64,000 bases of DNA from Hymenobacter convexus. Lineage in GTDB: Bacteria; Bacteroidota; Bacteroidia; Cytophagales; Hymenobacteraceae. Both the position numbers and the translations under genes were made by a program. Below the pieces are notes generated by a model. The model did no database searches. It was not told the DNA's origin and saw only the letters and a list, made by a program, of their open reading frames with translations. Shown in pieces: positions 35,601-45,924 of this stretch (its first letter is position 1; the number at the start of each line of letters is the position of its first letter). The DNA is taken from positions 1 to 64,000 of the forward strand of contig NZ_JAUQON010000001.1 in NCBI RefSeq assembly GCF_030580955.1, read 5' to 3'.

Positions 35601-37617
35601 GCTGGGCTACGCCACGTCTGATTTGAACGTGGCCACGGTGAACAACGGCCTCATCAGCATCGTGGGGTCGGGCACGGTCACCATCACCGTAAGCCAGCCC
35701 GGCGACTTCAAATACCTAGGTGCCACGCCGGTGTCGCGCACCTTCACGGTGCTAAGCGACCTCACCGTGGCCGCCGGCCAGCAGATGAACATGAGCACCA
35801 GCAGCCGCTACGGCAACGTGTTGGTTCAGGGTGAATTGACCCTGAGCGCCCCGCTCGCGGCGGCCGGCACTATCACGGTAGCCAGCGGCGGCATGCTGAA
35901 CACCGGCTGCCAGGCCATCACCGGCGCGGCCGATTTCCGGGTGGAAGCCGGCGCGGAACTGCGCGTGTGCGACGCGGCCGGCATCATGCCCACCGGCGTG
36001 ATGAGCGGCGCGGTGCAAACCACCGGCACCCGCACCTTCAGCCCCGACGCTAGCTATGCCTACCTGGGCACCGTGGCGCAGCAAACCGGCCTCGGCTTGC
36101 CCGCCGAAGTGCGCGGCCTGCTGGTGCAAAACCCGGCCGGCGTGACGCTGAGCGCGCCCTTGCAGGTGCATCAGCTGGTGCGCCTCACGCAGGGCAACCT
36201 GAGCTTGGGCACCCAGCCCCTCACGCTGCTTTCCGACGCCAGCGGCACGGCCCTGGTCGACAACACCGGCGGCGCAGTGCTGGGCACCGTGACCATGCAG
36301 CGCTATATCGACCCCACATTGAACTCCGGCCCGGGCTACCGCCACTACAGCGCCCCGGTGAGCAACACGACGGTGAATGATTTGGCCACCAGCGGCTTCG
36401 CGCCGGCCGTGGCCGGCAGCGCCTTCCCCACCGTGTACGGCTACGACCAGAGCCGCCTGACTTCCGCCGCCAATTTCTTCGACCAGGGCTGGGTGGCTCC
36501 GGCCGCACTCAGCACGCCGCTGGCTGTGGGCCAGGGCTACACCGTGAACCTGCCCGCCACCGAGCTGGTGGACTTCGTAGGCACGCTGAACAACGGCAAT
36601 ATTAATCTAAACCTGACGCGCGGCGTGCCCTCCGAAGCCGGCTGGCAGCTGCTGGGCAACCCCTACCCGGCCCCGCTCGACTGGAGCACGGTGACGGTGC
36701 CCGCCGGCCTGGGCAGCGCCATGTATGTGTACCAGAGCACCGGCCAGTATGCCGGCAGCTACCGCAGCTATGCCAACGGCATCGGGCAGTCGCCGCTGAT
36801 TCCGGCGGGCCAGGGCTTTTTTGTGCGGGTGAACACGGCGGGCGCCACGCCCACGCTGGCCCTCAGCAACGCCAACCGCGTCACCACCTTCGGCGCCCAG
36901 CCCGCCATGCAGCGCGGTGCCGGAACCCGCCCGCTGGTGCAACTGCAGTTGAGCAGCGCGGCCGGTGCGGCCGATGACGCCTACGTGTACTTCGAAGCCG
37001 GCGCCACCGCCGGCCCCGATGCCCGCTACGACGCGCCCAAGCTGCGCAACGTGGGTTCTGCTGCCCTGAACGTCTTCTCGCTGGCAGCTGGTACGGAGCT
37101 GAGCATCAATGGCCTGCCGCAGCCGGGCGCGCAAAGCCTGGTGGTGCCGCTGGGCGTGGCCGTGTCCCAGGCCGGCACCTACACCCTCCGCGCCGAGCAG
37201 CTGCTGAACCAGACCGGTAGCGTGGCCCTGCGCGACGCCCTGACCGGCACCGTGCTCCCGCTGACCGCCCAGGCCACTTACCGTTTCTCGGTAGCGGCCG
37301 GCGCGTCGGCTACGGGCCGCTTCTCGCTGCTGTTTGGCCCGCAGCAGGTGCTGAGTATGACCAACGCCCTCAGCCAGCAGGTGACGCTCTTCCCGAACCC
37401 GGCCCACGGCGAGGTGCAGCTCAGCCTGCCCGCTGTCCTGCAGTCGGAAGTCCTGAAGGCTGACGTGCTGAATGCTCTGGGCCAGACGGTGCTCACGCGC
37501 ACGCTGCCGGCCGGGGCGCTGCGCCTGCTGCCGCTCGGCGGGCTGGCTGCGGGCGTGTACACGGTACGCCTGGCCACCAGCCAGGGCACCATTAGCAAGC
37601 GCCTGCTGGTGCAGTAG
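32695..37617 (+). CDS. Large GH128 beta-1,3-glucanase-like protein with T9SS sorting domain
   Basis: 1640 residues. Order: signal peptide (1-34, ending AALAQ), two beta-rich domains (about 35-230), a beta/gamma-crystallin-like segment (about 240-300: SFRLKKGYMATFAENEDGTGASKVYI), the GH128-type glycosyl hydrolase core (about 305-550) with E379 in GYNEPNS and E470 in WITEFNNG as catalytic pair, a propeller-like region (about 570-940), Ig-like and adhesin-like beta domains, and a C-terminal type IX secretion signal (about 1565-1640: LFPNPAHGEVQLSLP...GVYTVRL...KRLLVQ). GH128 enzymes cut beta-1,3-glucan. The T9SS tail implies export across the outer membrane. It has its own HTCS-type promoter and a strong terminator. 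Confidence 0.88.
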   Translation: MVNFSPQRAPWRRPIYLLMTLAWAWLASTAALAQSTANDLTAAWLGTIDQANLQVTGLPANGRVAQLLSGSQYSAGATIKVVNGAGVPVAKNTVLASGLSIVVTSASGAPKSYALQANGAALPVQTVSNAPSSTQASITNSILSISGDSEYHFTGSNPLPGTMIDMQGDNVWLYFEGVRPSKFNQRLLAQVTVNGQRAQIDTTVRLVQYLQGCVLISQPATYQPLQAYTAASLGGSAMQFDQYTYYKTAELGAFNNAIASFRLKKGYMATFAENEDGTGASKVYIAPDNDITINTLPTNLQGKISLVRVFPWAWVSKKGWCSAPLLGDSLHAAWNYNWNNNGQSTLDMEYVPIRQTQYWPGFATTNAKKKVTHLLGYNEPNSTQQANMSPQTAMLNWPGLLQSGLRVGSPAPTDGGASWLYSFIDKADSAGYRVDYVAIHFYRGCQTASQFYGFLKAIYDRTKRPIWITEFNNGANWTSSTGCPKPTYAEEAAKIQSFITMLDTARIVERYSLYQWVEDTRKMFVTDSDPSSITPAGIVYRDKISPMAYDPTLVPPTVSVPVPVPFGRGNLAVTRYGSSSWTGGTGATLPVYIDEFAPVSGPLYSAGQLMRTVNIPTANYGANFGYVGSAMKANADGAIGISPDRTKMAISGFNSATGNTNVNGGTSPRVVAILDADGNLDTRTGFSDGNSQPMRTATVTDSATVYIAYGNNSYGLRHASLPRTVTNTPQTRTGVTIFPTISLKKLAVYEGNLYFTTSTVPGAASTSGGPVAPTTTKVMRLNGMPGRASTPVTLPGLPAPSSTSQPGGFVMFDVNPNVPGFDLLYYTDDTPTPTLNKYTFNGTTWTARGTFTITGLNDNLLRDMTGTLVRGVPTLYGVSYTSIVRLEDRATTYTLANPAFTNNLSVTQTVLKNNAASTTYAYRGIAFTPGTRDSLYVRVPQTITFNPIADQMQGAADFYPNATTTSGLQLGYATSDLNVATVNNGLISIVGSGTVTITVSQPGDFKYLGATPVSRTFTVLSDLTVAAGQQMNMSTSSRYGNVLVQGELTLSAPLAAAGTITVASGGMLNTGCQAITGAADFRVEAGAELRVCDAAGIMPTGVMSGAVQTTGTRTFSPDASYAYLGTVAQQTGLGLPAEVRGLLVQNPAGVTLSAPLQVHQLVRLTQGNLSLGTQPLTLLSDASGTALVDNTGGAVLGTVTMQRYIDPTLNSGPGYRHYSAPVSNTTVNDLATSGFAPAVAGSAFPTVYGYDQSRLTSAANFFDQGWVAPAALSTPLAVGQGYTVNLPATELVDFVGTLNNGNINLNLTRGVPSEAGWQLLGNPYPAPLDWSTVTVPAGLGSAMYVYQSTGQYAGSYRSYANGIGQSPLIPAGQGFFVRVNTAGATPTLALSNANRVTTFGAQPAMQRGAGTRPLVQLQLSSAAGAADDAYVYFEAGATAGPDARYDAPKLRNVGSAALNVFSLAAGTELSINGLPQPGAQSLVVPLGVAVSQAGTYTLRAEQLLNQTGSVALRDALTGTVLPLTAQATYRFSVAAGASATGRFSLLFGPQQVLSMTNALSQQVTLFPNPAHGEVQLSLPAVLQSEVLKADVLNALGQTVLTRTLPAGALRLLPLGGLAAGVYTVRLATSQGTISKRLLVQ

Positions 37618-37645
37618 CCGGCCGTTTTTGTCTCTGGTTTTCCCC

Positions 37646-37680
37646 TTTTCCCCAAATGGCCCCTGGCCGTTTGGGGAAAA
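37646..37680 (+). terminator. Strong hairpin after the GH128 gene
   Basis: TTTTCCCCAAATGGCC (37646-37661) pairs over 16 bp with GGCCGTTTGGGGAAAA (37665-37680), one G-U pair, loop of 3. It starts 28 bases after the GH128 stop and would end that transcript; the A/T-rich ends allow action on both strands. Confidence 0.7.
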
Positions 37681-37713
37681 CTCCGGGTCTCACCCATACT
37701 TATCCCCAACAAC

Positions 37714-37956
37714 ATGCTTTATCAGTCACATTCTCGTTGCCGAACCTTGCTGATAGCCGGTTTGCTGCTGGGCGGGGCCACTCTGCAGGCGGTGCAGGCC
37801 CAGCCTAGCTCAGGCGGGCCCGGGCCCGGCACCCCACCGGCCATTACCGATGCGCCCCTCGATGGCGGAGCTTCGCTGCTACTGGCATCCGGCGTTGGCT
37901 ACGGCCTGGCGCGGCTGCGGCGGGTGCGAGGCCTGAAAAAGGCAGCAGGCGTTTAA
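37714..37956 (+). CDS. Small PID-CTERM-type secreted/anchored protein
   Basis: 80 residues: an N-terminal signal (MLYQSHSRCRTLLIAGLLLGGATLQAVQAQ), a Gly/Pro-rich spacer (PSSGGPGPGTPP), then a C-terminal tripartite end with a P-[LI]-D motif (DAPLDGGA), a short hydrophobic helix (SLLLASGVGYGLA) and a basic tail (RLRRVRGLKK). This matches the PID-CTERM pattern that I recall from Bacteroidota small proteins, thought to be a sorting signal. Function is unknown. It stands alone between terminators, after a T9SS-exported GH128 and before GH2. Confidence 0.7.
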   Translation: MLYQSHSRCRTLLIAGLLLGGATLQAVQAQPSSGGPGPGTPPAITDAPLDGGASLLLASGVGYGLARLRRVRGLKKAAGV

Positions 37957-38068
37957 TGAAGCGTACTGTCGTCTTGGACGGTCTGTGTGGTTCGTGCCCC
38001 GGTGCCTTTTGCAACTGGAGCAGCTGCCACGCCTGAGCCGGCTAGCGCTGCGTTTCTCATCCCAATAG

Positions 38069-38108
38069 CAGGGCTGGTTGACTTCGCGTCGGCCAGCCCT
38101 GTTGCTTT
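38069..38108 (+). terminator. Terminator after the PID-CTERM-type gene
   Basis: CAGGGCTGGTTGAC (38069-38082) pairs with GTCGGCCAGCCCTG (38088-38101) over 14 bp including two G-U pairs, loop TTCGC, then TTGCTTTT. The rest of the gap 37957-38068 shows no gene. Confidence 0.7.
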
Positions 38109-38157
38109 TAGGGCATGGCCCCTGCATCGTTCAGGCGCTTTTTAGCGGGTGCAGCCC

Positions 38158-38220
38158 GAAAACTACCCCTCTATTTCCCAAAATGTCCCCCCTGGCCGGA
38201 AAGCCGCAGCGGTAGTATTG
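38158..38220 (+). promoter_or_regulatory. Predicted HTCS-controlled promoter of the GH2 gene
   Basis: Box 1 GAAAACTACCCC (38158-38169), box 2 CAAAATGTCCCC (38179-38190), period 21. After 22 bp comes TAGTATTG (38213-38220), identical to the -7 element of the GH128 promoter. The GH2 start is 70 bases downstream. Confidence 0.68.
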
Positions 38221-38223
38221 TGA

Positions 38224-41457
<3,234 letters not shown>

Positions 41458-41460
41458 AAG

Positions 41461-41558
41461 CGCGGCATTTCGCATCTCGTAGTTGAACGACCGGTACCTT
41501 GACGGCCAGACATCATTTTTAAGGAGATGTCGTTCAACTATGGGCGCGAAGTGTCGCG
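41461..41558. repeat. Intergenic inverted repeat, GTCGTTCAAC family
   Basis: TAGTTGAACGAC (41480-41491) and GTCGTTCAACTA (41529-41540) pair perfectly; outer sequence extends imperfect arms to about 41461-41491 and 41529-41558. A related element is at 46893-47002. It begins 3 bases after the GH2 stop. Confidence 0.75.
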
Positions 41559-41595
41559 TCTCTACATCGTGCCAACAACCCGACATCCCCTCGCC

Positions 41596-42252
41596 ATGCG
41601 CCACAACTGGATTCCCTCGCTGCTTCTGACCACTTGTTGCTTGGCTTGGCTACCGAGTATGGCGCAACCAGCAGCAGTAGCGCCCATTGCCCCTAAGTTG
41701 GCTACCGTTTTACCGGATGCTCCGGTGCACCAGAGCGTGGCGGTCACTCCGCAGCCACCGGATGCAAGACCGGCGCCTGCGGCTGCCTTGGTGCGCCCGG
41801 TTGCTGCGCCGGGGCCATTGGTGCTTTTGAACTCTTCGATTGTCATCGACCTCACCAACCCGGCAATCAACCCAAATGACATTGACAAGCTGAGGATTTA
41901 TAAAGGTGCCGATGCGCCGCCGCAGTGGCGTCCGCTTACAGCCTACGGCATTATTGATATCACGATGAAACGCAAGGCGAAGCTGAAAGTGACCAGTCGC
42001 TCTCTCGCCCAGATTGGGCGTAGCTTGGCTTTGCTAGGCACAATCAGCTACGCGGTTAATGGCATGCCGGTGGCCGGAACCGACCTGCGCATTGCCAACG
42101 ACGCCATCGAGCGCATCGACATTACGCGGGCCGCTGCTTCGAGCCTCGACGTGCTGGTTGATATCCGAATTATTAACCGCATCCCGCCGCCCTTGCCTCC
42201 CGACCCATCTGGAAAACCACGGATTCTGATTCGTGGCACGGCCTCGCTTTAA
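41596..42252 (+). CDS. Secreted protein with TonB-receptor plug-like segments, unknown function
   Basis: 218 residues from the ATG at 41596, which starts the signal peptide MRHNWIPSLLLTTCCLAWLPSMAQ. A Pro/Ala-rich linker (about 25-75) is followed by two stretches that read like plug domains of SusC proteins: DIDKLRIYKGADAP...YGIIDITMKRK, and then ISYAVNGMPVAGTDLRIANDAIERIDITR. No beta-barrel follows. I do not recognise a named family. It starts 138 bases after GH2 and ends 16 bases before the BNR/GH16 gene. It could be a periplasmic partner that mimics the plug, or a degenerate receptor remnant kept as a short gene. Confidence 0.65.
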   Translation: MRHNWIPSLLLTTCCLAWLPSMAQPAAVAPIAPKLATVLPDAPVHQSVAVTPQPPDARPAPAAALVRPVAAPGPLVLLNSSIVIDLTNPAINPNDIDKLRIYKGADAPPQWRPLTAYGIIDITMKRKAKLKVTSRSLAQIGRSLALLGTISYAVNGMPVAGTDLRIANDAIERIDITRAAASSLDVLVDIRIINRIPPPLPPDPSGKPRILIRGTASL

Positions 42253-42268
42253 ATCACCCCATTACTTG

Positions 42269-44419
42269 ATGCTTCCTTTTCGATTTGCCGGTTGCCTGTT
42301 GCTGACGCTCTTGGGCGGTAGCATTATTCAGCCCAACGCGGCGCAGGCCCAAACGCCCGTCGGCCTGGGCTGGGCCAAAAACAACGTGAACGGCGCGGTA
42401 TTCCGCAAAAACTCCGTCGTGACGCAGGGTCGGGACCAGTACACGGCCTACTACGACTCCACCGGCTACGTGACGCTGGCCAAACGCCGCCTGCCCGCCG
42501 GCCCCTGGCAGGTGCAGCGCACTGCTTACAAAGGCAATGTGAAGGATGCCCACAACGTCATCAGCCTGATGGCCGACGGCGCCGGCTACCTGCACCTGAG
42601 CTTCGACCACCACAACAACCCCCTGCACTACTGCCGCAGCAAAGCCCCCGGCTCGCTCGAAATGGGCCCGCTCGAAGCCATGACCGGCCAGCAGGAGCAG
42701 AAGGTGAGTTACCCGGAGTTTCACCGTTTCCCCGGCGGCGATGTGCTGTTCATGTACCGCGACGGCGGCTCCGGCAACGGCAACCTCGTGCTGAACCGCT
42801 ACGCGGTGAAGACGCAAAAGTGGACGCGCCTGCACAGCATACTCATCGACGGCGAAGGCAAGCGCAATGCCTACTGGCAGGCCTGCATCGACGCGCGCGG
42901 CACCATCCACGTCTCCTGGGTGTGGCGCGAAAGCCCCAACGTGGCGTCCAACCACGACATGGCTTACGCCTGCTCGAAAGACGGCGGCCTGACCTGGCAG
43001 CGCAGCACCGGCGAGAAATACCAGATTCCCATCACCGAAAGCACCGCCGAGTACGCCGCCCGCATCCCCCAAAACAGCGAGCTAATCAACCAAACGGCCA
43101 TCACGGCAGACGCGGCGGGCACGCCCTACATTGCCAGCTACTGGCGGCCGACCGGCACGCAGGTGCCCCAGTATCAGATTATTTATAAGGCCGGAAAAAT
43201 CTGGAAAACTGCGCAGGTCAGCCAGCGCACCACGCCGTTCAGTTTGAGCGGGGTGGGCACGAAGAAGATTCCGATTGCCCGCCCGCAGCTGTTGGTTTCA
43301 ACGCAAAAAGGCCGCACGGCCGCCTACCTGCTCTACCGCGACGCCGAGCGCCAGGACCGCGCCTCGGTGCTGCAATGCCCCAACCTCAGTAAAAACCAGT
43401 GGACGCCCGCCGACCTCACTGCCAGCTCCGTGGGCAACTGGGAGCCCAGCTACGACACCGAGCGCTGGAAAGCCGAGGGCATCCTCAGCCTCTTCGTGCA
43501 GCGCACCGGCCAGGGCGACGGCGAAACCCTGGAAAACCTGCCCGCCCAGCCCGTGTACATTCTGGAGTGGAAGCCGGGCCAGCCGGTGCAGCCCGCCAGC
43601 ATTGGCGCCGTAGTGCCGAGCGCGCCGGGCGGCGGCATCAAACCGCTCGCGCCGTCTTACGAGGGCTGGAAATTGGCCTGGGCCGACGAGTTCAACACGC
43701 CCGGCGCGCCCGACCCGAAAAACTGGCAGTTCGAAACCGGCTTCGCCCGCAACCACGAGCTGCAGTGGTACCAGCCCGACAACGCCCGCGTGGAAGGCGG
43801 CCAACTCGTCATCGAAGCCCGCCAGGAAACGCGGCCCAACCCGAACTACAAACCCGGCAGCACCGACTGGCGCACCAGCCGCCCCACCATCGAGTACACC
43901 TCGGCCAGCCTCAACACCAGCGGCCGACACCAATGGCAGTACGGCCGCTTCGAGATGCGCGCCCGCATCGATACCCGCCCCGGCCTGTGGCCCGCCTTCT
44001 GGACGCTGGGCGTGGACAAGCCCTGGCCCTCAAACGGCGAAATTGACATCATGGAGTACTACAAGGGCAACCTGCTGGCCAACGTCGCCTCCGGCACCGC
44101 TAGGCCCTACACCGCCAGGTGGCACTCCGAAACCAAGCCCGTCACCAGCTTCGCCGACCCCGCGTGGAGCCAGAAATTCCACGTCTGGCGCATGGATTGG
44201 GATGAAAAAGCCATCCGTCTCTACGTCGACGACCTGCTGCTGAACGAAACCCTACTCACCAATACCGTGAACCAGGACGGCACCAACTTCAACCCGATGA
44301 TGCAGCCGCACTACGTGTTGCTCAACCTCGCCCTCGGCGGCGACAACGGCGGCCCGCTCACGGGTACCACGTTTCCCAGCCGCTACGAAATCGACTACGT
44401 GCGGGTGTACCAGCGGTAG
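42269..44419 (+). CDS. Fusion of BNR_4-type beta-propeller and GH16 beta-glucanase
   Basis: 716 residues from the ATG at 42269 (a GTG 36 bases earlier would overlap the previous gene); signal peptide about 1-28. Residues about 30-445 look like a BNR_4 propeller (DAHNVISLMADGAGYLHLSFDHHNNPLHYCRS, HVSWVWRESPNVASNHDMAYACSKDGGLTW). Residues about 470-716 are a GH16 domain: WKLAWADEFNTPGAPDPKNWQFETG, WPAFWTLG, and the catalytic GEIDIMEYY with E591, D593, E596. GH16 of this kind cuts beta-1,3(4)-glucan or related galactans. BNR_4 folds are found in polysaccharide lyases as well as binding modules, so the front half may be catalytic. The fusion is unusual to me. Confidence 0.85.
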   Translation: MLPFRFAGCLLLTLLGGSIIQPNAAQAQTPVGLGWAKNNVNGAVFRKNSVVTQGRDQYTAYYDSTGYVTLAKRRLPAGPWQVQRTAYKGNVKDAHNVISLMADGAGYLHLSFDHHNNPLHYCRSKAPGSLEMGPLEAMTGQQEQKVSYPEFHRFPGGDVLFMYRDGGSGNGNLVLNRYAVKTQKWTRLHSILIDGEGKRNAYWQACIDARGTIHVSWVWRESPNVASNHDMAYACSKDGGLTWQRSTGEKYQIPITESTAEYAARIPQNSELINQTAITADAAGTPYIASYWRPTGTQVPQYQIIYKAGKIWKTAQVSQRTTPFSLSGVGTKKIPIARPQLLVSTQKGRTAAYLLYRDAERQDRASVLQCPNLSKNQWTPADLTASSVGNWEPSYDTERWKAEGILSLFVQRTGQGDGETLENLPAQPVYILEWKPGQPVQPASIGAVVPSAPGGGIKPLAPSYEGWKLAWADEFNTPGAPDPKNWQFETGFARNHELQWYQPDNARVEGGQLVIEARQETRPNPNYKPGSTDWRTSRPTIEYTSASLNTSGRHQWQYGRFEMRARIDTRPGLWPAFWTLGVDKPWPSNGEIDIMEYYKGNLLANVASGTARPYTARWHSETKPVTSFADPAWSQKFHVWRMDWDEKAIRLYVDDLLLNETLLTNTVNQDGTNFNPMMQPHYVLLNLALGGDNGGPLTGTTFPSRYEIDYVRVYQR

Positions 44420-44477
44420 GTTCATGGACAACTGCTAAAACAACCGAAAAGAACGGTCATAATTACCTAACTATAAA

Positions 44478-44507
44478 AAAGGCCCCTACCAACCGGCAGG
44501 GGCCTTT
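44478..44507. terminator. Bidirectional terminator between the GH16 fusion and icd
   Basis: AAAGGCCCCT (44478-44487) pairs with AGGGGCCTTT (44498-44507) over 10 bp; A-rich before, T-rich after. It separates the convergent GH16 fusion gene (+) and isocitrate dehydrogenase (-). Confidence 0.88.
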
Positions 44508-44531
44508 CTCATTCATAAAACCAGGCAGAAA

Positions 44532-45764
44532 TTACTTCGCCAGCTTGGCTTTCAGGTTCTCGTCCAGCGCAGCCAGGAACTCCTCGGTGTAGAGGTAGTC
44601 GCGGCCGTGCTCCACTTTGTTGCCGTGGATGCAGACGGCAAGGTCCTTGGTCATTTTGCCGCTTTCCACGGTTTCGATGCAGACCTGCTCCAGGGCCTGG
44701 CAGAAGTCGATAAGCTCCTGGTTGCCGTCGAGCTTGCCGCGGAACTCCAGGCCGCGCGTCCAGGCGAAAATCGACGCAATCGGGTTGGTGCTGGTCGGCT
44801 TGCCGGCTTGGTGGTCGCGGTAGTGGCGCGTCACGGTGCCGTGGGCGGCTTCGGCCTCCATGGTGCCGCCGTCGGGCGTCACCAGCGTGCTGGTCATCAG
44901 GCCGAGCGAGCCGAAGCCCTGGGCCACGGTGTCGGACTGCACGTCGCCGTCGTAGTTTTTGCAGGCCCACACGAAGTTGCCGTTCCACTTCAGCGCCGAG
45001 GCCACCATGTCGTCAATCAGCCGGTGTTCGTAGGTGATACCGGCTTCCTTGAACTTGGCCAAGTAGTCCTGCTCATAAATCTCCTGGAAGATGTCCTTGA
45101 AGCGGCCGTCATACTTCTTCAGGATGGTGTTCTTCGTGCTCAGGTACAGCGGCCAGCCCTTCATCAGGGCCTGGTTGAAGCAGGCGTGGGCGAAGCCGCG
45201 GATGCTTTCGTCGGTGTTGTACATGGCCAGGGCCACGCCGTCGCTCTTGAAGTTGAACACCTCAAACGACTGCGCCTCTCCGCCGTCTTCGGGCTGGAAG
45301 GTGATGGTGAGCTTGCCCTTGCCCTTGGTCACGAAATCGGTGGCGCGGTACTGGTCGCCGAAGGCGTGGCGGCCGATGCAAATCGGGGCCGTCCAGTTGG
45401 GCACCAGGCGGGGCACGTTGGCCATCACAATGGGCTCGCGGAACACCGTGCCGTCCAGGATATTGCGGATGGTGCCGTTCGGCGACTTCCACATCTGCTT
45501 CAGGTTAAACTCCTTCACCCGCTCCTCGTCGGGGGTGATGGTGGCGCACTTGATACCCACGCCGTACTGCTTGATGGCGTTGGCCGCGTCAATGGTCACC
45601 TGGTCGTTCGTCTCGTCGCGGTACTCGATGCCCAGGTCGTAGTATTTGATGTCGAGGTCGAGGTAGGGCGTAATCAGCTTGTCCTTGATGAACTTCCAGA
45701 TGATGCGCGTCATTTCGTCGCCATCGAGCTCCACTACGGGATTGGCTACCTTAATTTTAGTCAT
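44532..45764 (-). CDS. icd: NADP-dependent isocitrate dehydrogenase
   Basis: 410 residues from the ATG at 45764 (a further upstream ATG would add 13 residues not typical of the family). This is the eukaryote-like homodimeric [65 protein letters not shown]-type [18 protein letters not shown], and [20 protein letters not shown], ending [30 protein letters not shown]. It converts isocitrate to 2-oxoglutarate and CO2 in the TCA cycle, cytoplasmic. It is a housekeeping gene between two PULs and is transcribed away from the second one's genes, which run in the same direction further right. Confidence 0.97.
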   Translation of the reverse strand: MTKIKVANPVVELDGDEMTRIIWKFIKDKLITPYLDLDIKYYDLGIEYRDETNDQVTIDAANAIKQYGVGIKCATITPDEERVKEFNLKQMWKSPNGTIRNILDGTVFREPIVMANVPRLVPNWTAPICIGRHAFGDQYRATDFVTKGKGKLTITFQPEDGGEAQSFEVFNFKSDGVALAMYNTDESIRGFAHACFNQALMKGWPLYLSTKNTILKKYDGRFKDIFQEIYEQDYLAKFKEAGITYEHRLIDDMVASALKWNGNFVWACKNYDGDVQSDTVAQGFGSLGLMTSTLVTPDGGTMEAEAAHGTVTRHYRDHQAGKPTSTNPIASIFAWTRGLEFRGKLDGNQELIDFCQALEQVCIETVESGKMTKDLAVCIHGNKVEHGRDYLYTEEFLAALDENLKAKLAK

Positions 45765-45866
45765 GGGTACGGGCTTGAGTAAGATGTTGTTGGAGTAGTG
45801 CACAGCCGACGAAACCGGGGTCGGCGGCCGGCTGGCCGCGCCATCCCGATTGCCTCGTGCGCTCTA

Positions 45867-45874
45867 CAAAACTA
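45867..45874 (-). promoter_or_regulatory. Predicted -7 element of icd
   Basis: The complement reads TAGTTTTG, a perfect TAnnTTTG. It lies about 100 bases before the icd ATG. No HTCS-type box is seen upstream of it, which fits a housekeeping gene. Confidence 0.45.
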
Positions 45875-45924
45875 CAGCGGCCCGTTGCTGCGGCAGCATC
45901 GGCGCGCACGAAGGCCCAAATTTT

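Noticed and set aside
37652-37693. HTCS-type box (CCAAATGGCCCC) before the PID-CTERM-type gene
   Set aside because: The sequence is one arm of the GH128 terminator hairpin, and no -7 element lies 21-22 bp downstream.
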